Positions 49,175 to 58,855 of a stretch of 64,000 nucleotides of DNA are shown here, piece after piece. Below the pieces are notes generated by a model. It had not been told where the DNA came from. It saw nothing but the letters and a program-made list of their open reading frames with translations, and did no database searches. Source of the stretch: Byssovorax sp. (lineage in GTDB: Bacteria; Myxococcota_A; Polyangia; Polyangiales; Polyangiaceae); contig JANYGI010000176.1 in assembly GCA_025362495.1 (NCBI GenBank), forward strand, positions 1 to 64,000, written 5' to 3'. The position numbers were made by a program, and so were the translations under genes. Positions within the stretch are counted from its first letter, which is position 1. Each line of letters begins with the position of its first letter.

Positions 49175-50058
49175 CCGCGCCCCTCCGGTCCGAGCAGCCG
49201 CAGGTAGGCCAGGCTGATCACCAGCACGCAGAGGAAGGTGGCAATCGCCAGCGTCGAGCCATGCCCGAAATCCCCCGCGTCCATCAGCGTCTTGTAGGTG
49301 TAAATAGCCAGTGTCTCGGTGCTGTTGGCCGGCCCTCCCGCCGTGAGCACATAGATGGCATCGAAGACGCGAAAGGCATCCAGCGTCCGCAGCACCAGCA
49401 CCACCGCCAGCGTCGGCTTGAGCAGCGGCAGCGTGATCGATCGAAAGATCCGCCACGAGGAGGCCCCGTCGAGCTGCGCCGCGCGATAGAGATCCTCGGG
49501 AATGCGAAGCCGCGCCGCGAAGATCAGGAGCGTGACGAACGGCACCGTCTTCCAGACATCGACCACGATCGCCGCCGGCATCGCATACCCCGGCGTACCA
49601 AGCCAGTTGATCGAGCCCGGCAGAGCGCGCGTGATCAACCCATATTCCGGGTTGAAGAGCCACGCCCAGATCTTCCCCGACACCGCCGCCGGGACCGCCC
49701 ACGGAATCAGGATCGTCGCGCGGAGAAGCCGCTGCCCCGGCGCCGCCGACACCAGCAGATGCGCGAACGCGAGCCCGAGCAGAAACTCCGCCGTCACCGA
49801 GAAGACAGCGAAGTAAGCCGTGTTCCCGAGCGCGCTCCAGAACCGCGGATCGTGGAGCAGAAACCGGTAGTTCGCGAGCCCGACGAAGCTGCGCTCGCGG
49901 AGCACGAGGATCACCCGATGCAGGCTGAGCCAGGCCGCAAAGAGGATCGGGAGGACCGCGACGCCAAAGAGGAGCACCGCCGCCGGCGCCGCGAGCAGGT
50001 ACGCAGTCCGGCGATCCCGCGCCGAGAAGGGAGTCGCCCTGGCGCGCGACGGGTTCAA
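49171..50058 (-). CDS. carbohydrate ABC transporter permease (MalF type)
   Basis: 295 residues from a TTG that overlaps the stop of the binding-protein gene (TTGA at 50055-50058). Six helices and the EAA motif (PEDLYRAAQLDGASSWRIFRSITLPLLKP) are present. The P2 loop of E. coli MalF is missing, as in other trehalose/maltose-type permeases. It forms the heterodimer with the MalG-type protein. Confidence 0.9.
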   Translation of the reverse strand: MNPSRARATPFSARDRRTAYLLAAPAAVLLFGVAVLPILFAAWLSLHRVILVLRERSFVGLANYRFLLHDPRFWSALGNTAYFAVFSVTAEFLLGLAFAHLLVSAAPGQRLLRATILIPWAVPAAVSGKIWAWLFNPEYGLITRALPGSINWLGTPGYAMPAAIVVDVWKTVPFVTLLIFAARLRIPEDLYRAAQLDGASSWRIFRSITLPLLKPTLAVVLVLRTLDAFRVFDAIYVLTAGGPANSTETLAIYTYKTLMDAGDFGHGSTLAIATFLCVLVISLAYLRLLGPEGRG

Positions 50059-51329
50059 TCGTCGCCTCGCATCAGGTGATCGACCTCGGCCTGCGCGCGC
50101 CGCAGCGCCTCCGCCGGCGATCGTACGCCGGTGATCGCCGCCGAGAACTCCGCCGCGAGGGTCCCATCGATCATCGGGTAGTACGGTGTCACCGGTCGTG
50201 GCTCGGCGCGCTCGACGAGCGGCAAGAGCCCCGCGATCGCCGGCGCGCCCGCGAGCAGCCGGGGATCGCGGTACACCGCAGCGCGAGGCGGATTGCGCCC
50301 GTAGGCGAGGGCGATCGCCAGGTTGGCCTCCGCCGAGGTCAGGTGGGCGATGAAGCGGTGCGCGGCGTCGACCTTCCACGCCGGCGTGCTGGCATTGAGC
50401 GCGAGCTGGTACCCTCCGAGCGCGCCGCGCCCGATCGAGCCATCTGCCGTGGGCAGCGCCGAGAGCCCGACTCGCCCGCGGACCGCGGATCCCACGCTCT
50501 CGGCCTCCGCCCACGCATAGGGCCAGTTGCGCGTGAACACCGCATCTCCCGACTGGAACACCCGGCGCGACTCTTCCTCCGCCATCGACGTGACCGATCC
50601 CGGCGAGATCCCGCAGGCCACCAGCGCGCGCAGGTAGTCGAGCGCGCCGCGCCCCTCGGCCGTATCGAGGAGCAGCCGCCCGCCGAGCATCGATGCGCCG
50701 CCGTGCCCCCAGATCGCCTCGTACACATTGCACACCAGCCCTTCGGACTGGAGCGCTTGCCATACATAGCCGCGCATCCCCGGCCGCTGCGCCACAGCGT
50801 CGCGCGTCAGCGCCACGAGCTCACTGTACGTGCGAGGGGCCTGAGGCACGCTGTCGCTGCGGCGAAAGAAGACCCCGACGTCGACATACCAGGGCACCGC
50901 GAAGGTCGCGTCGCCGACGATCACCGCCTCGGCGGCGCCGGGTAGAAATTCGCGGCGCACGACCGCCGGCGGGAACGCCGACGATAGCTCGGCAATCCAC
51001 CCTGCGCGCGCGAACTCGGCGACCCAGATGACGTCGATGATGAACACGTCGAAGTCGCGCGAGCCGCCCTCGAGCGCCGTGAGATAATACTGGTGCACCG
51101 CGCCGGGGGCGCTCGGCAGCAGCTCGGTCGCGACGACGATCCCCTCGTTGTCGCGCTCGAAGTCCTCGAACAGCTGCCGCAGCGGCGAGGGATCTCCGAG
51201 GAACGGCTGGTGCTGGAAGACGAGGCGAATCGGCCCCGGCGGCCGCCGCTCCACCACGGGTCGCCGCCGGCACCCGCCCGCCTCGAGCGCGAGGGCGGCG
51301 AGGCCGGCGAGGAGGCGGCGACGCGGCAT
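50055..51329 (-). CDS. sugar ABC transporter solute-binding lipoprotein
   Basis: 424 residues with a lipoprotein-like signal (MPRRRLLAGLAALALEAGGC, Cys20) and the extracellular solute-binding protein family 1 fold: QLFEDFERDNEGIVVATELLPS, FDVFIIDVIWVAEFARAGW, AVPWYVDVGVFFRRSD and FTRNWPYAWAEAES. It is close to trehalose/maltose binders (ThuE/LpqY-like), but the ligand is not fixed by sequence. It heads the operon binding protein, MalF, MalG, MalK, with overlapping or 4-bp junctions throughout. There is no glycosidase or regulator beside it. Confidence 0.9.
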   Translation of the reverse strand: MPRRRLLAGLAALALEAGGCRRRPVVERRPPGPIRLVFQHQPFLGDPSPLRQLFEDFERDNEGIVVATELLPSAPGAVHQYYLTALEGGSRDFDVFIIDVIWVAEFARAGWIAELSSAFPPAVVRREFLPGAAEAVIVGDATFAVPWYVDVGVFFRRSDSVPQAPRTYSELVALTRDAVAQRPGMRGYVWQALQSEGLVCNVYEAIWGHGGASMLGGRLLLDTAEGRGALDYLRALVACGISPGSVTSMAEEESRRVFQSGDAVFTRNWPYAWAEAESVGSAVRGRVGLSALPTADGSIGRGALGGYQLALNASTPAWKVDAAHRFIAHLTSAEANLAIALAYGRNPPRAAVYRDPRLLAGAPAIAGLLPLVERAEPRPVTPYYPMIDGTLAAEFSAAITGVRSPAEALRRAQAEVDHLMRGDD

Positions 51330-51399
51330 CACACGCAACCGGATACTCCGCGGAGAACGTCAGTCAATCAGGGATGATCGTTCCGTCCTCCGCGGCGCT

Positions 51400-51876
51400 T
51401 CATTCGTCCTTTATCTCCAGCGGATAGCCGACCCGATTCGACGCCTCGTCTTGCAGCGGATCGTGGATGAACATGTCGGCTCGACGGCTGAGCGAGGACA
51501 TCGTGGACTCGCTCGGCTCGCGTGGACAGGCGATCAGGATCCGCGCCGCCGTTATCCCCTGATCGAGCAGCACCTTGCGGACCGAGCGAGCGCGCTTGAA
51601 CCCCATCTCGCGGTTGGCGTCGCTCTTCACGTGCTGATCGGCGTGCCCGACGATGAGCACGTGATAGCCGGGATTCTGGTCGAGCAGCGCGGTGACGTAG
51701 CCAATCGAGAAAAACGCGTCGCCCTGGAGATCGGTGCGATTGGGCGCGAAAAAGACGAACCGCTCGTCAGGAGCCTCGTATTTCTTCGAGGCGAGATCGC
51801 CTGTTCGTCCCCCCGCGCAGCCGAGCGCGACCGCGCAGGCGAGGACCAGCACCAGGGACCGGAGGGGGCGCGTCAT
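51400..51876 (-). CDS. OmpA-domain lipoprotein
   Basis: 158 residues: lipobox signal (MTRPLRSLVLVLACAVALGC, Cys20), then an OmpA C-terminal domain in which FFSIGYVTALLDQNPGYHVLIVGHADQHVK and KRARSVRKVLLDQGI are the conserved segments for diaminopimelate binding. It would tie the outer membrane to peptidoglycan. GGAG precedes the start. It follows the unknown protein at 51888 by 11 bp and so belongs to the three-gene ATPase operon. Confidence 0.82.
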   Translation of the reverse strand: MTRPLRSLVLVLACAVALGCAGGRTGDLASKKYEAPDERFVFFAPNRTDLQGDAFFSIGYVTALLDQNPGYHVLIVGHADQHVKSDANREMGFKRARSVRKVLLDQGITAARILIACPREPSESTMSSLSRRADMFIHDPLQDEASNRVGYPLEIKDE

Positions 51877-51887
51877 GACTGCTCCAA

Positions 51888-53471
51888 TCACCCCTTCCCG
51901 TGGCGCTTGCGCTTGCCGGACGAGGTCGTCCCGTCGCGCCGCGCCGTCGCCGTCGCGCCCGGCTCCTCACCGTCGATCGAGGCCTCCTCCGAAGGAATGT
52001 CCCAGGGATTGGTGCGCTCGTCTTCGGCCGGAATGTCGGCCAGCGCGTCGAGCAGCGTGGCCGCCGAGCCCCGCGCCGACGGCATCCCCGCGAGGACGGC
52101 CGCCGCCGCTGCGGCCCGCGTCGCCCCCTCGTTGCGCGCCGTCGCGACGCTCACCGGCGGCAGGTCGTAGCGCGCGCTCGGCGACGTCGGGCGCTCCATC
52201 GGGAGATCGATCCGCGCGCCCGACGAGCTCGGCCTGTCGGCAAGAACCGCCACTGCTTGCGCCGGGATCGCGGCGGGGACGGGGCGCGCAGTCGGCGTCG
52301 ACAGCATCGCCGACGCGGGCTGCGACACCAGCGCGGGCGGCCGCACCGAGCCAGCCCCTACCGCGTCCGCGCCCGGCGAGATCTCGCGCGGTCGCGCCTG
52401 CTGCGGAGCCGACATCGACGCGAGCGCGGGCGGCGGCGCGGACACGGCGCGTGGGCCCGAGACGGGCGCCGCCGCGAGCGCCCCCGGGGGAGGCGCGCTC
52501 GCCCGCGGCTGCGCAGCGGACAGCAGCGAAGCCGGAGCCGCCGTCGACGTCGGCGCGCCGCCCTGAGCCGCGCCGGGCGGCCCCGCGACGACGTTCCCTG
52601 TCGAGGTCGGCGGGATCGACCGGCCCGGCGCCGCGGCGTCCGTCGGGGCGCCTTCGCGAGGCTTCGGATCGAGCTGCGGGCCCGGCCGCGGCGCGGGCGC
52701 GAACCCCATGGCCCGCTCGGCCGCGGCGAAGACGGGCAGCAGATCGCGGAGCGGAATGCTCGACGCGATCGTCGCCGAGACCGCGATCGAGAGATCGCTC
52801 TCCGCGTGGAACGGCTCGCCCGATCGCTCGCGCTGCTTCTTGAAGCGGGCCTCGTCGATCGCCACGCGGATCTCGAGCGGCATCTTCGTGTGCCACACCC
52901 GCCCGTCGATCGCCGTGCGCGCGTCCCACGCCGTCAAGATCGGCTGGCGATTCACCCCGTCGACGGCGCCGTGATCCGCGAGCAGCGCGTCGAACAGCCA
53001 GGCGCAAAGCTCTTGATGGACCGGCGTGTCGTGCCCCCACGGCATCCGCTCGATGAACGTATGCCAGAAGCTCTCGACCGGCCCGTACGTCACGAGATCG
53101 CCGGGATCGTGAGCATTTTCGAACGCCCGCGCCGCGACGTCGCCCTCGTCGATCACCGAGTCGAGCAGCGCGCCCTGGAAGTCGGGCGTCTTCTTGCGCG
53201 CGGCCTTCGGCGCGAGCCCGGTGAGCGACGTCGTGATCTTCTGGCGGAGATCCGGCCGCGCGAGCAGCCAGCGCATGCGCTCCGTCGCGCTCCAGCGCTC
53301 GCGCAGCATCTCGGGCGTCCACCAGGGCAGATCGAGCGCGCGTAAGCGACCGAGGAGCTCGGCCACGAGCTGGAGGTGCGGCGTCGCGCCGAGGTGGGCG
53401 CGCGCCTCCGACCGCAGCGCCTCGTCGGTCTTGCGATCGGCGTCCTGATGCTCGAACGGTCTCGGGGCCAT
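51888..53471 (-). CDS. unknown protein with helical N-terminal domain and disordered C-terminus, ATPase operon
   Basis: 527 residues. About residues 1-255 are a helical, Trp-rich folded domain (RALDLPWWTPEMLRERWSAT; YGPVESFWHTFIERMPWGHD; DARTAIDGRVWHTKMPLEI), ending with FAAAERAMGFA. Residues about 260-500 are Ala/Pro/Ser-rich, low-complexity and presumably unfolded. The end is basic (SSGKRKRHGKG). GGAG lies before the start. It lies 101 bp downstream of a DUF2326-like ATPase, so it is a natural partner candidate. I find no named family. Confidence 0.6.
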   Translation of the reverse strand: MAPRPFEHQDADRKTDEALRSEARAHLGATPHLQLVAELLGRLRALDLPWWTPEMLRERWSATERMRWLLARPDLRQKITTSLTGLAPKAARKKTPDFQGALLDSVIDEGDVAARAFENAHDPGDLVTYGPVESFWHTFIERMPWGHDTPVHQELCAWLFDALLADHGAVDGVNRQPILTAWDARTAIDGRVWHTKMPLEIRVAIDEARFKKQRERSGEPFHAESDLSIAVSATIASSIPLRDLLPVFAAAERAMGFAPAPRPGPQLDPKPREGAPTDAAAPGRSIPPTSTGNVVAGPPGAAQGGAPTSTAAPASLLSAAQPRASAPPPGALAAAPVSGPRAVSAPPPALASMSAPQQARPREISPGADAVGAGSVRPPALVSQPASAMLSTPTARPVPAAIPAQAVAVLADRPSSSGARIDLPMERPTSPSARYDLPPVSVATARNEGATRAAAAAAVLAGMPSARGSAATLLDALADIPAEDERTNPWDIPSEEASIDGEEPGATATARRDGTTSSGKRKRHGKG

Positions 53472-53572
53472 GGTCGGAGATCTCCTCGCAGCGCTCGCGA
53501 AGCTCCCTTTTTACATGCACGCCGAGCGCGCCACCAGATCGACGACGGGCGCCGGGCGCGTGAAAGCAGATG

Positions 53573-55585
53573 CTAGAGATCTACACCGAGCAGCCGTCCA
53601 TCCGCGCGTGAAGCGTCGAGCACCGGATCGATCAGCCACGGCGCGCGCTGCAGCGACTTCGGCGGCGGCGCGGTGGTCGTGAGGATGTACTGAAAGCCAG
53701 CGTCACCGCGGAAGCGCTCTTCGAGGCTCTTGGCGTAGAGAAACAGCCGCTCGTAGATCGTTTGATCCATGTCGGCCTCGCGCGGGCCGTCGTGGATCAG
53801 GAAGCGCGGCAGCGTGCCGTGGCCCTCGATGCTCGCCGTGAGCGCGGCCAGATCGAAGGCCAGGAGCTTGATCGTCGCGACGGCGGCGCTCTCGCGATCG
53901 CCGTGCTCGTCGACGCGGAGCGCGAGGTGCCGCCCGTCGTCCTCGATCCGCCCGCCCATCGCGTCGCCGAGCAGCGCGCGCACCACGTACGCGAAGCGAT
54001 CCGAGACCTTGCCGAGCGCGGCGGCGTGGTGCTTGCGGAAGCCCTCCTGCCGATCGTAGGAGCGGCGCAGCTCTTTCTCGAGGCGCGCGAGCTCCTCCTC
54101 GGTGGCCTCGACCTCGCGTCGCGTCGCGTCGGCGTGGCCCAGCATCCGCTCGATCTGGGCGAGCGCGCCGCGCTCCCGATCGAGCGTCGCCGTCTCGGTG
54201 CGCTGCGCGTCGTGCGCGTCGGCGAAGGCGCGCTGCGCCGCGTGCTCGGCCGACTTCGCGAGATCGAGCGCCTCTTGCAGGTGTTTTCGCTGCATCTCGA
54301 GCGCGGCCAGCACCTCGTCCGTCGTCGCCCCGGCGTCGTCGATCTTGCGGCCGCGGCGCGCGCGGACCTCGGCGGGCGGGGCGCTCGCGAGCGGACAGCC
54401 TGCCTCGCGCGCCGCAGCGAGCGGCACGCTGCAGAACGCGCGGCCCGGCGGCAGCGTCGCTCCGAGCAGCGAGAGCTGCGTGCGCGGCGGCGCCCCACCG
54501 CTCTCCTCGGTCGCGGCGATGCGCTCGGCGTCGAGGCGGGCCTCGGCCTCGCGGAGATCGCGCGCGGCGTCGGCGCGCAGCGCGACGGCGGCCTCCCACG
54601 CCTCACGCAGCGGCGCGGCGCCCTCGTCGCTGCCCGCGCGCGACGCCGCTACGGCAGCCTCCAGCGCAGCGCGCCGCGTGGTGAGCAGCGCCTGCGGATC
54701 GCCTGTAAATAAAGGCCCGTTGGCCTTGCTCCGCCCGATCCCGAGCAGCTCGGCGAGCCGCTTGTCGTCGACCTCGGCCTGGTGCGCGAGCAGCGGCGCG
54801 CGCTCGGCCGCGGCCTGCTTCTTCGCCACGAGCCGCGCGTTCTTCGCCTGCTCGGCGCGCTCGTCGTCGGAGATCAGATCGAGCATCGTCCGCACCAGCA
54901 GGTGCCGATCGTCGGCCGTGAGCATCGGGCTCTCCGACTCGCTCGTGCTGTCGCGCCATTCGATGAAGCTCGCGAACCGGGCCTCCTGATCGCGTGAGAG
55001 CCACGGGAGCACGTTCTCCCAGCGGATCGGCGCGTCCTCGCCGGCGAAGCGCGTCACCGGCAACGTCGCCACCGTCGCCGCCTCGAGGGCCTCGACGAAC
55101 ACGCGGTACTCGAGGCGCTCGCCGCTCGCAAAGACGCCGTCGATGGGCGCGCCGCGCACCGCGAAAGGGTGCGGCCCGATCCCGAGCGGGCGCGCCACGG
55201 TCCAGAGCTCGCCTGCGACGAGCACCTCGCCCACCACCCACGCCGAGGGAAGCTTGGCGCGGATCCGGTGACGGCCGGCCTGCGTGGCGAACGTGGGCTC
55301 GCCGAGCACGTACCGGATCAGCCGACAAAACGTGGTCTTTCCCGCCGTGTGGCCGCTGAGACGCCCCTGGAAGAGCCGGTTGTCGACGCCGGCGTCCGTC
55401 GGCGCCGCCCAGAGGATGTTGAGCCCGCGCCGGAGATCGAGCCGCCGCACCACGTGCTCGTCGCCGGCCCGGAGCTCGCGCAAGATCCACAGGCGCCGCA
55501 CCCAGACAGTCGGCTCCGAACGATCTTCACGCGGATCGGGCGCGCTCGGGGGCGGAGCGAGCAGCAAGCTGAGCTGGATACCCAT
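53573..55585 (-). CDS. SMC/ABC-type ATPase, DUF2326-like
   Basis: 670 residues. Residues 1-150 hold the N-terminal half of an ABC/SMC nucleotide-binding domain: LRRGLNILWAAPTD and the P-loop region SGHTAGKTTFCRLIRYVLGEP, in which Ser replaces the usual first Gly of the loop and the sequence matches the pattern of DUF2326 ATPases. The middle (about 240-540) is a long coiled coil (AEARLDAERIAATEE; EATEEELARLEKELRR). The C-terminal half contains FLIHDGPREADMDQTIY and FQYILTTTAPP, the D-loop and Walker B-like regions of the same family. Such ATPases occur in ABC-three-component conflict systems. The start MGIQLSLLL follows an AGGA. Confidence 0.72.
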   Translation of the reverse strand: MGIQLSLLLAPPPSAPDPREDRSEPTVWVRRLWILRELRAGDEHVVRRLDLRRGLNILWAAPTDAGVDNRLFQGRLSGHTAGKTTFCRLIRYVLGEPTFATQAGRHRIRAKLPSAWVVGEVLVAGELWTVARPLGIGPHPFAVRGAPIDGVFASGERLEYRVFVEALEAATVATLPVTRFAGEDAPIRWENVLPWLSRDQEARFASFIEWRDSTSESESPMLTADDRHLLVRTMLDLISDDERAEQAKNARLVAKKQAAAERAPLLAHQAEVDDKRLAELLGIGRSKANGPLFTGDPQALLTTRRAALEAAVAASRAGSDEGAAPLREAWEAAVALRADAARDLREAEARLDAERIAATEESGGAPPRTQLSLLGATLPPGRAFCSVPLAAAREAGCPLASAPPAEVRARRGRKIDDAGATTDEVLAALEMQRKHLQEALDLAKSAEHAAQRAFADAHDAQRTETATLDRERGALAQIERMLGHADATRREVEATEEELARLEKELRRSYDRQEGFRKHHAAALGKVSDRFAYVVRALLGDAMGGRIEDDGRHLALRVDEHGDRESAAVATIKLLAFDLAALTASIEGHGTLPRFLIHDGPREADMDQTIYERLFLYAKSLEERFRGDAGFQYILTTTAPPPKSLQRAPWLIDPVLDASRADGRLLGVDL

Positions 55586-55710
55586 GTCCTGGTCATCCTT
55601 CCATGGACTCGACGGGGCGGGGAACCTCGGACGGCGCTTCTTTTCCAGGCTTCTCGCCCGCGCGCGACGGGGCGCGAAAAAAGGCGTCGGGTGATATCGT
55701 GTCCGGGAGC

Positions 55711-57162
55711 ATGCGAACAACTCGCGCTTTGATCGTCTCGGCTGCGTTCCTCGCGATGATCGGCGCGGGCTGCGCGCCCGCGAGCGCTCCACCGGCCGCC
55801 GCGTTCCCCGCGAGCACCGGCGCGACGATCGCCGGCGCGCCGCCCTACCGGTACGAGGTCGCCGCCGGCCCGGCCGCCGAAGAGCTGACGATCACCGTCG
55901 ATCTGCCGGCGGGTACCAGCCATCTGCGCGCTGCCCGCTCGATGCTCCCGTTCGTGCGCGACGTGAGCCTCAGCCTCAACGACGGCGTCTGGCTCCCGCT
56001 CACGGCGAGCAACGGCGGCTTCGATCTCGTCGGCTGCGACCGCGCCCCGTGCCGCGCGCGCTACCGCGTCTTGCTCGGCGATTGCGCGCGAACCCTCGAC
56101 GATCGCGACACCGCCGAGGTCCGCCGCGGCGCCGTCCTGGCGCCCTCGTCCACGTGGCTCCTCAAGCCCGGCCGGCCGCTCGCCGACGATCGCTTTCGCC
56201 TCCATGTCACGACGTCGCCGGGCGTCAACTACGTCAACGGCCTGTTCAATGCGAAGGGCGCGCCCGACACCCAGGAGGGGCACCTCGGCGATCTCGAGGG
56301 CTCGCCCTACGCGGCGTTCGGCCTCGCGACGTCGAAGCGCGTGGATCTCCCCGAGGGCGATCTCACGATCGCCATGAGCACCGGCGAGCCGAAGCTCGGT
56401 CGCGAGGCGGTCGAGCAGTGGATCGAGGTCCGCGCGCGGGCCGTCGCGTCGTATTACGGCCGCTTCCCCGCGCCTCACGCCGCGCTGCTCGTGCTGTTCA
56501 CCGAGGGCCGCGATCTCGGCGGCGGCTCGACGATGGGCTCCGGCGGCGCGTCGGTGATGGTCTCGCTCGGCGAGCGCTCCACGGCCGCGGCGCTCGCCGA
56601 CGACTGGATCCTGGTGCACGAGCTCGTCCACGTCTCGTTCCCCAACGTGGGCAGCCCGTGGGTGGAAGAGGGCCTCGCGTCCTACGTCGAGCCGCTGATC
56701 CGCGTGCGCGCGGGCCTGATCGATCCCGACGAGGTCTACCGCGATCTGATCGAGGGCCTCCCGCAGGGCCAGCCGCAGCCCGGCGATCGCGGCCTCGATC
56801 ACACCGACACCTGGGGCCGTCGCTACTGGGGCGGCGCGCTCTACTGGTTCCTCGCCGACATCGCGATCCGCAAGAGCACCAGCAACGCTCACTCGCTCGA
56901 CGACGCGCTCCGTCGTATCGTCGCGCAGGGCGGCAACGTTGGCGTGACGTGGACCGTCGATCGCACGCTGGAAGAAGGCGATCGCGACGCCGACGGCACG
57001 GTGCTGCGCGCTCTCCGGCACCAGCTCGGCGACTCGCCGGTCACCACCGATCTCGAGGCAATCTGGAACGAGCTCGGCGTCCACCTCGTCAAGGGGAAGA
57101 TCGTCTACGACGACACGGCGCCCCTCGCGGCGATCCGCAAGAGCATCAACGCGCGTCGCTGA
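55711..57162 (+). CDS. gluzincin-type metalloprotease lipoprotein
   Basis: 483 residues. Lipoprotein signal MRTTRALIVSAAFLAMIGAGC (Cys21) with an Ala/Pro linker. The catalytic region has the HExxH zinc motif in ILVHELVHVSF (His at about residue 303) followed by WVEEGLASYVEPL, where the second Glu is the third zinc ligand as in M1/M61-type gluzincins. The preceding beta domain is likely an M61-like N-terminal sandwich. It is anchored at the outer or inner membrane facing the periplasm. It is convergent with the next gene (8-bp spacing). Confidence 0.85.
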   Translation: MRTTRALIVSAAFLAMIGAGCAPASAPPAAAFPASTGATIAGAPPYRYEVAAGPAAEELTITVDLPAGTSHLRAARSMLPFVRDVSLSLNDGVWLPLTASNGGFDLVGCDRAPCRARYRVLLGDCARTLDDRDTAEVRRGAVLAPSSTWLLKPGRPLADDRFRLHVTTSPGVNYVNGLFNAKGAPDTQEGHLGDLEGSPYAAFGLATSKRVDLPEGDLTIAMSTGEPKLGREAVEQWIEVRARAVASYYGRFPAPHAALLVLFTEGRDLGGGSTMGSGGASVMVSLGERSTAAALADDWILVHELVHVSFPNVGSPWVEEGLASYVEPLIRVRAGLIDPDEVYRDLIEGLPQGQPQPGDRGLDHTDTWGRRYWGGALYWFLADIAIRKSTSNAHSLDDALRRIVAQGGNVGVTWTVDRTLEEGDRDADGTVLRALRHQLGDSPVTTDLEAIWNELGVHLVKGKIVYDDTAPLAAIRKSINARR

Positions 57163-57169
57163 AGGGCGC

Positions 57170-58855
57170 TCAGCAGATCGAGTCGATGCGCTCGATCCCC
57201 TTGCGCGACACCACCATCCGCAGGCGATGCCAGGGCGAATCGGATCCGCTCGTTGACAGGCGGTACACGACGTTGATGTTGTAGACGCGGCGCGCGGTGG
57301 CCGAGTAGACGCGGGCGTCGCCGGGATCGGCGAAGACGATCTTGCGGTTGGGATCGTCGGTGTGCGAGAGCCACCGGCGCAGGTTGAGGCGGAAGATCTC
57401 GGTCATCATGGGGAAGTCCCCGTTCTCGGCGCCCTTCGGCTGCGCGGCGACCGAGACCGTCTTGTGGTGCCAGAGGACGCGCTCGGGGCGCGCGTGCTCT
57501 TCGAGCGGGTGCTCACGAGTGACGCGGCGCCTGGCGAGGACCTCGGGCGGGAGCGTGGTGAACGGGAGGAACGCCGCTCGCTCGTGCACGCGACCGACGC
57601 GCCGCTCGCGCTCGCGGTCGAGGATCGCCCACTTGCGATCGGGGAAGCGCCGCGCGATCCAGCCGGCGAACACGTTCTGCAGGAAGGCCTTGAGGCGGTC
57701 TTTCACGGCGTAGGCGATGACGACGACGACGGCGTAACGGAAGAAGCTCTCGGTCATCGGCGTGGCGCGGAAGCCGGCCGCGAGGGCGAAGGCCATCGCC
57801 ACGGCGGCGGCGAACGCATAGAGCGTGTGCACCACCCAGGCGGCGGCCTCGTGCACTTCGAGCGAGAGCCAGAGCACCGACGAGGTGAAGCGCTTGAGCA
57901 CGTGGCGGCGGAACTCGAGGTGCTCGATGTCGCGCTCGGAGGCGTCGGCCGAGCCTACCGATCCGTAGCCGCGGGCGCGGCGGTGACGGGCCTGCTCGAC
58001 GGCGTGCGCCGCCAGCGGCTCGGCGTACCCGCGGAGGGCGGGGAAGGTCCGCGCGCGGTTCTCGACGGCGATCCCCATCGTCGCGCAGAGGGTCTCGAGG
58101 ACCATCGAGACGTCTTCGTCGGTCCACCGCGCGGCGATGCGCGCCTCTTCCGGGAGCGGCAGCGCGGCGGTCTCGTCGATCAGCGCTCGCAGCGCGCCGG
58201 CGACGGCGCTGCACGTCGCGACGAAGGGCCCGACGAGGGCGCGCAGGCGCTCGGGCGAGGGCTCGGTCGATGCGATCTCGCGCTCGATTTCTCGCATGGA
58301 TGAGACGCCGGCCGCGCGCACGAGGCACGCGTAGAGGCGGAGCCGCTGCATCGCCGCGGCGGACTCGGCCGACCCGTCGCTCGCGTCCGCCGACGCGCGC
58401 AGGGCGGCGCGGGTGCGCGCGAGCGGCCCGTCGGCGCGGCGCTCCGCGAGCTGATAGAACGGGAGCTGCGGCACTGCGTAGCGCACGTACGACCAGAGAT
58501 CGTCGTAGATGGCCTTCTTGTCGTAGCTGTCCTCGTGGAGGCGGAAGCTCTCGGGCAGGAAGAAGAACGCCTCCCACGTGTGCTCGCGCCGCGCCGCCGA
58601 CACCGGGTAATCGATGGCGAACTCGAGGTGGGTCCGATCGTGGACGCGCCACTCGACCGGCGGATCGTCGGTGGGGCTGAGCGAGGACCGGCGCCCGAGA
58701 TCACCGAAGAGAGAGGCCCAGTCGGCGACGATCTGATCGCCGGTGATCGCGCGCAGGCGCGCCTGCGGTCGTCGCTTGCTCGTCCGCGCTGCCTGGCGCG
58801 GTTCCACCGATGGCGGCGGTTGCGAGGGCGGGATGGAATCTGGCAGCACGGTCAC
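57170..58855 (-). CDS. unknown membrane protein
   Basis: About 560 residues from a GTG near 58855. The N-terminal 330 residues are soluble and helical (EHTWEAFFFLPESFRLHED; IYDDLWSYVRYAVPQLPFYQL). Two hydrophobic helices follow (residues about 340-375, TLYAFAAAVAMAFALAAGFRA; 385-400, FFRYAVVVVIAYAVK). The C-terminal 180 residues are basic and soluble (WHHKTVSVAAQPKGAENGDFPMM; YNINVVYRLS). I do not recognise the family. The start is uncertain because no ribosome site is visible upstream. Confidence 0.6.
   Translation of the reverse strand: MTVLPDSIPPSQPPPSVEPRQAARTSKRRPQARLRAITGDQIVADWASLFGDLGRRSSLSPTDDPPVEWRVHDRTHLEFAIDYPVSAARREHTWEAFFFLPESFRLHEDSYDKKAIYDDLWSYVRYAVPQLPFYQLAERRADGPLARTRAALRASADASDGSAESAAAMQRLRLYACLVRAAGVSSMREIEREIASTEPSPERLRALVGPFVATCSAVAGALRALIDETAALPLPEEARIAARWTDEDVSMVLETLCATMGIAVENRARTFPALRGYAEPLAAHAVEQARHRRARGYGSVGSADASERDIEHLEFRRHVLKRFTSSVLWLSLEVHEAAAWVVHTLYAFAAAVAMAFALAAGFRATPMTESFFRYAVVVVIAYAVKDRLKAFLQNVFAGWIARRFPDRKWAILDRERERRVGRVHERAAFLPFTTLPPEVLARRRVTREHPLEEHARPERVLWHHKTVSVAAQPKGAENGDFPMMTEIFRLNLRRWLSHTDDPNRKIVFADPGDARVYSATARRVYNINVVYRLSTSGSDSPWHRLRMVVSRKGIERIDSIC

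Noticed and set aside
36577-56660. Single CCAACGTGG cores inside coding regions (for example 36577, 43019, 56643)
   Set aside because: They lack the CCCA...TGGGACGG extension and are explained by the codons (PNV, ANVG); counted as chance hits, not repeat copies.
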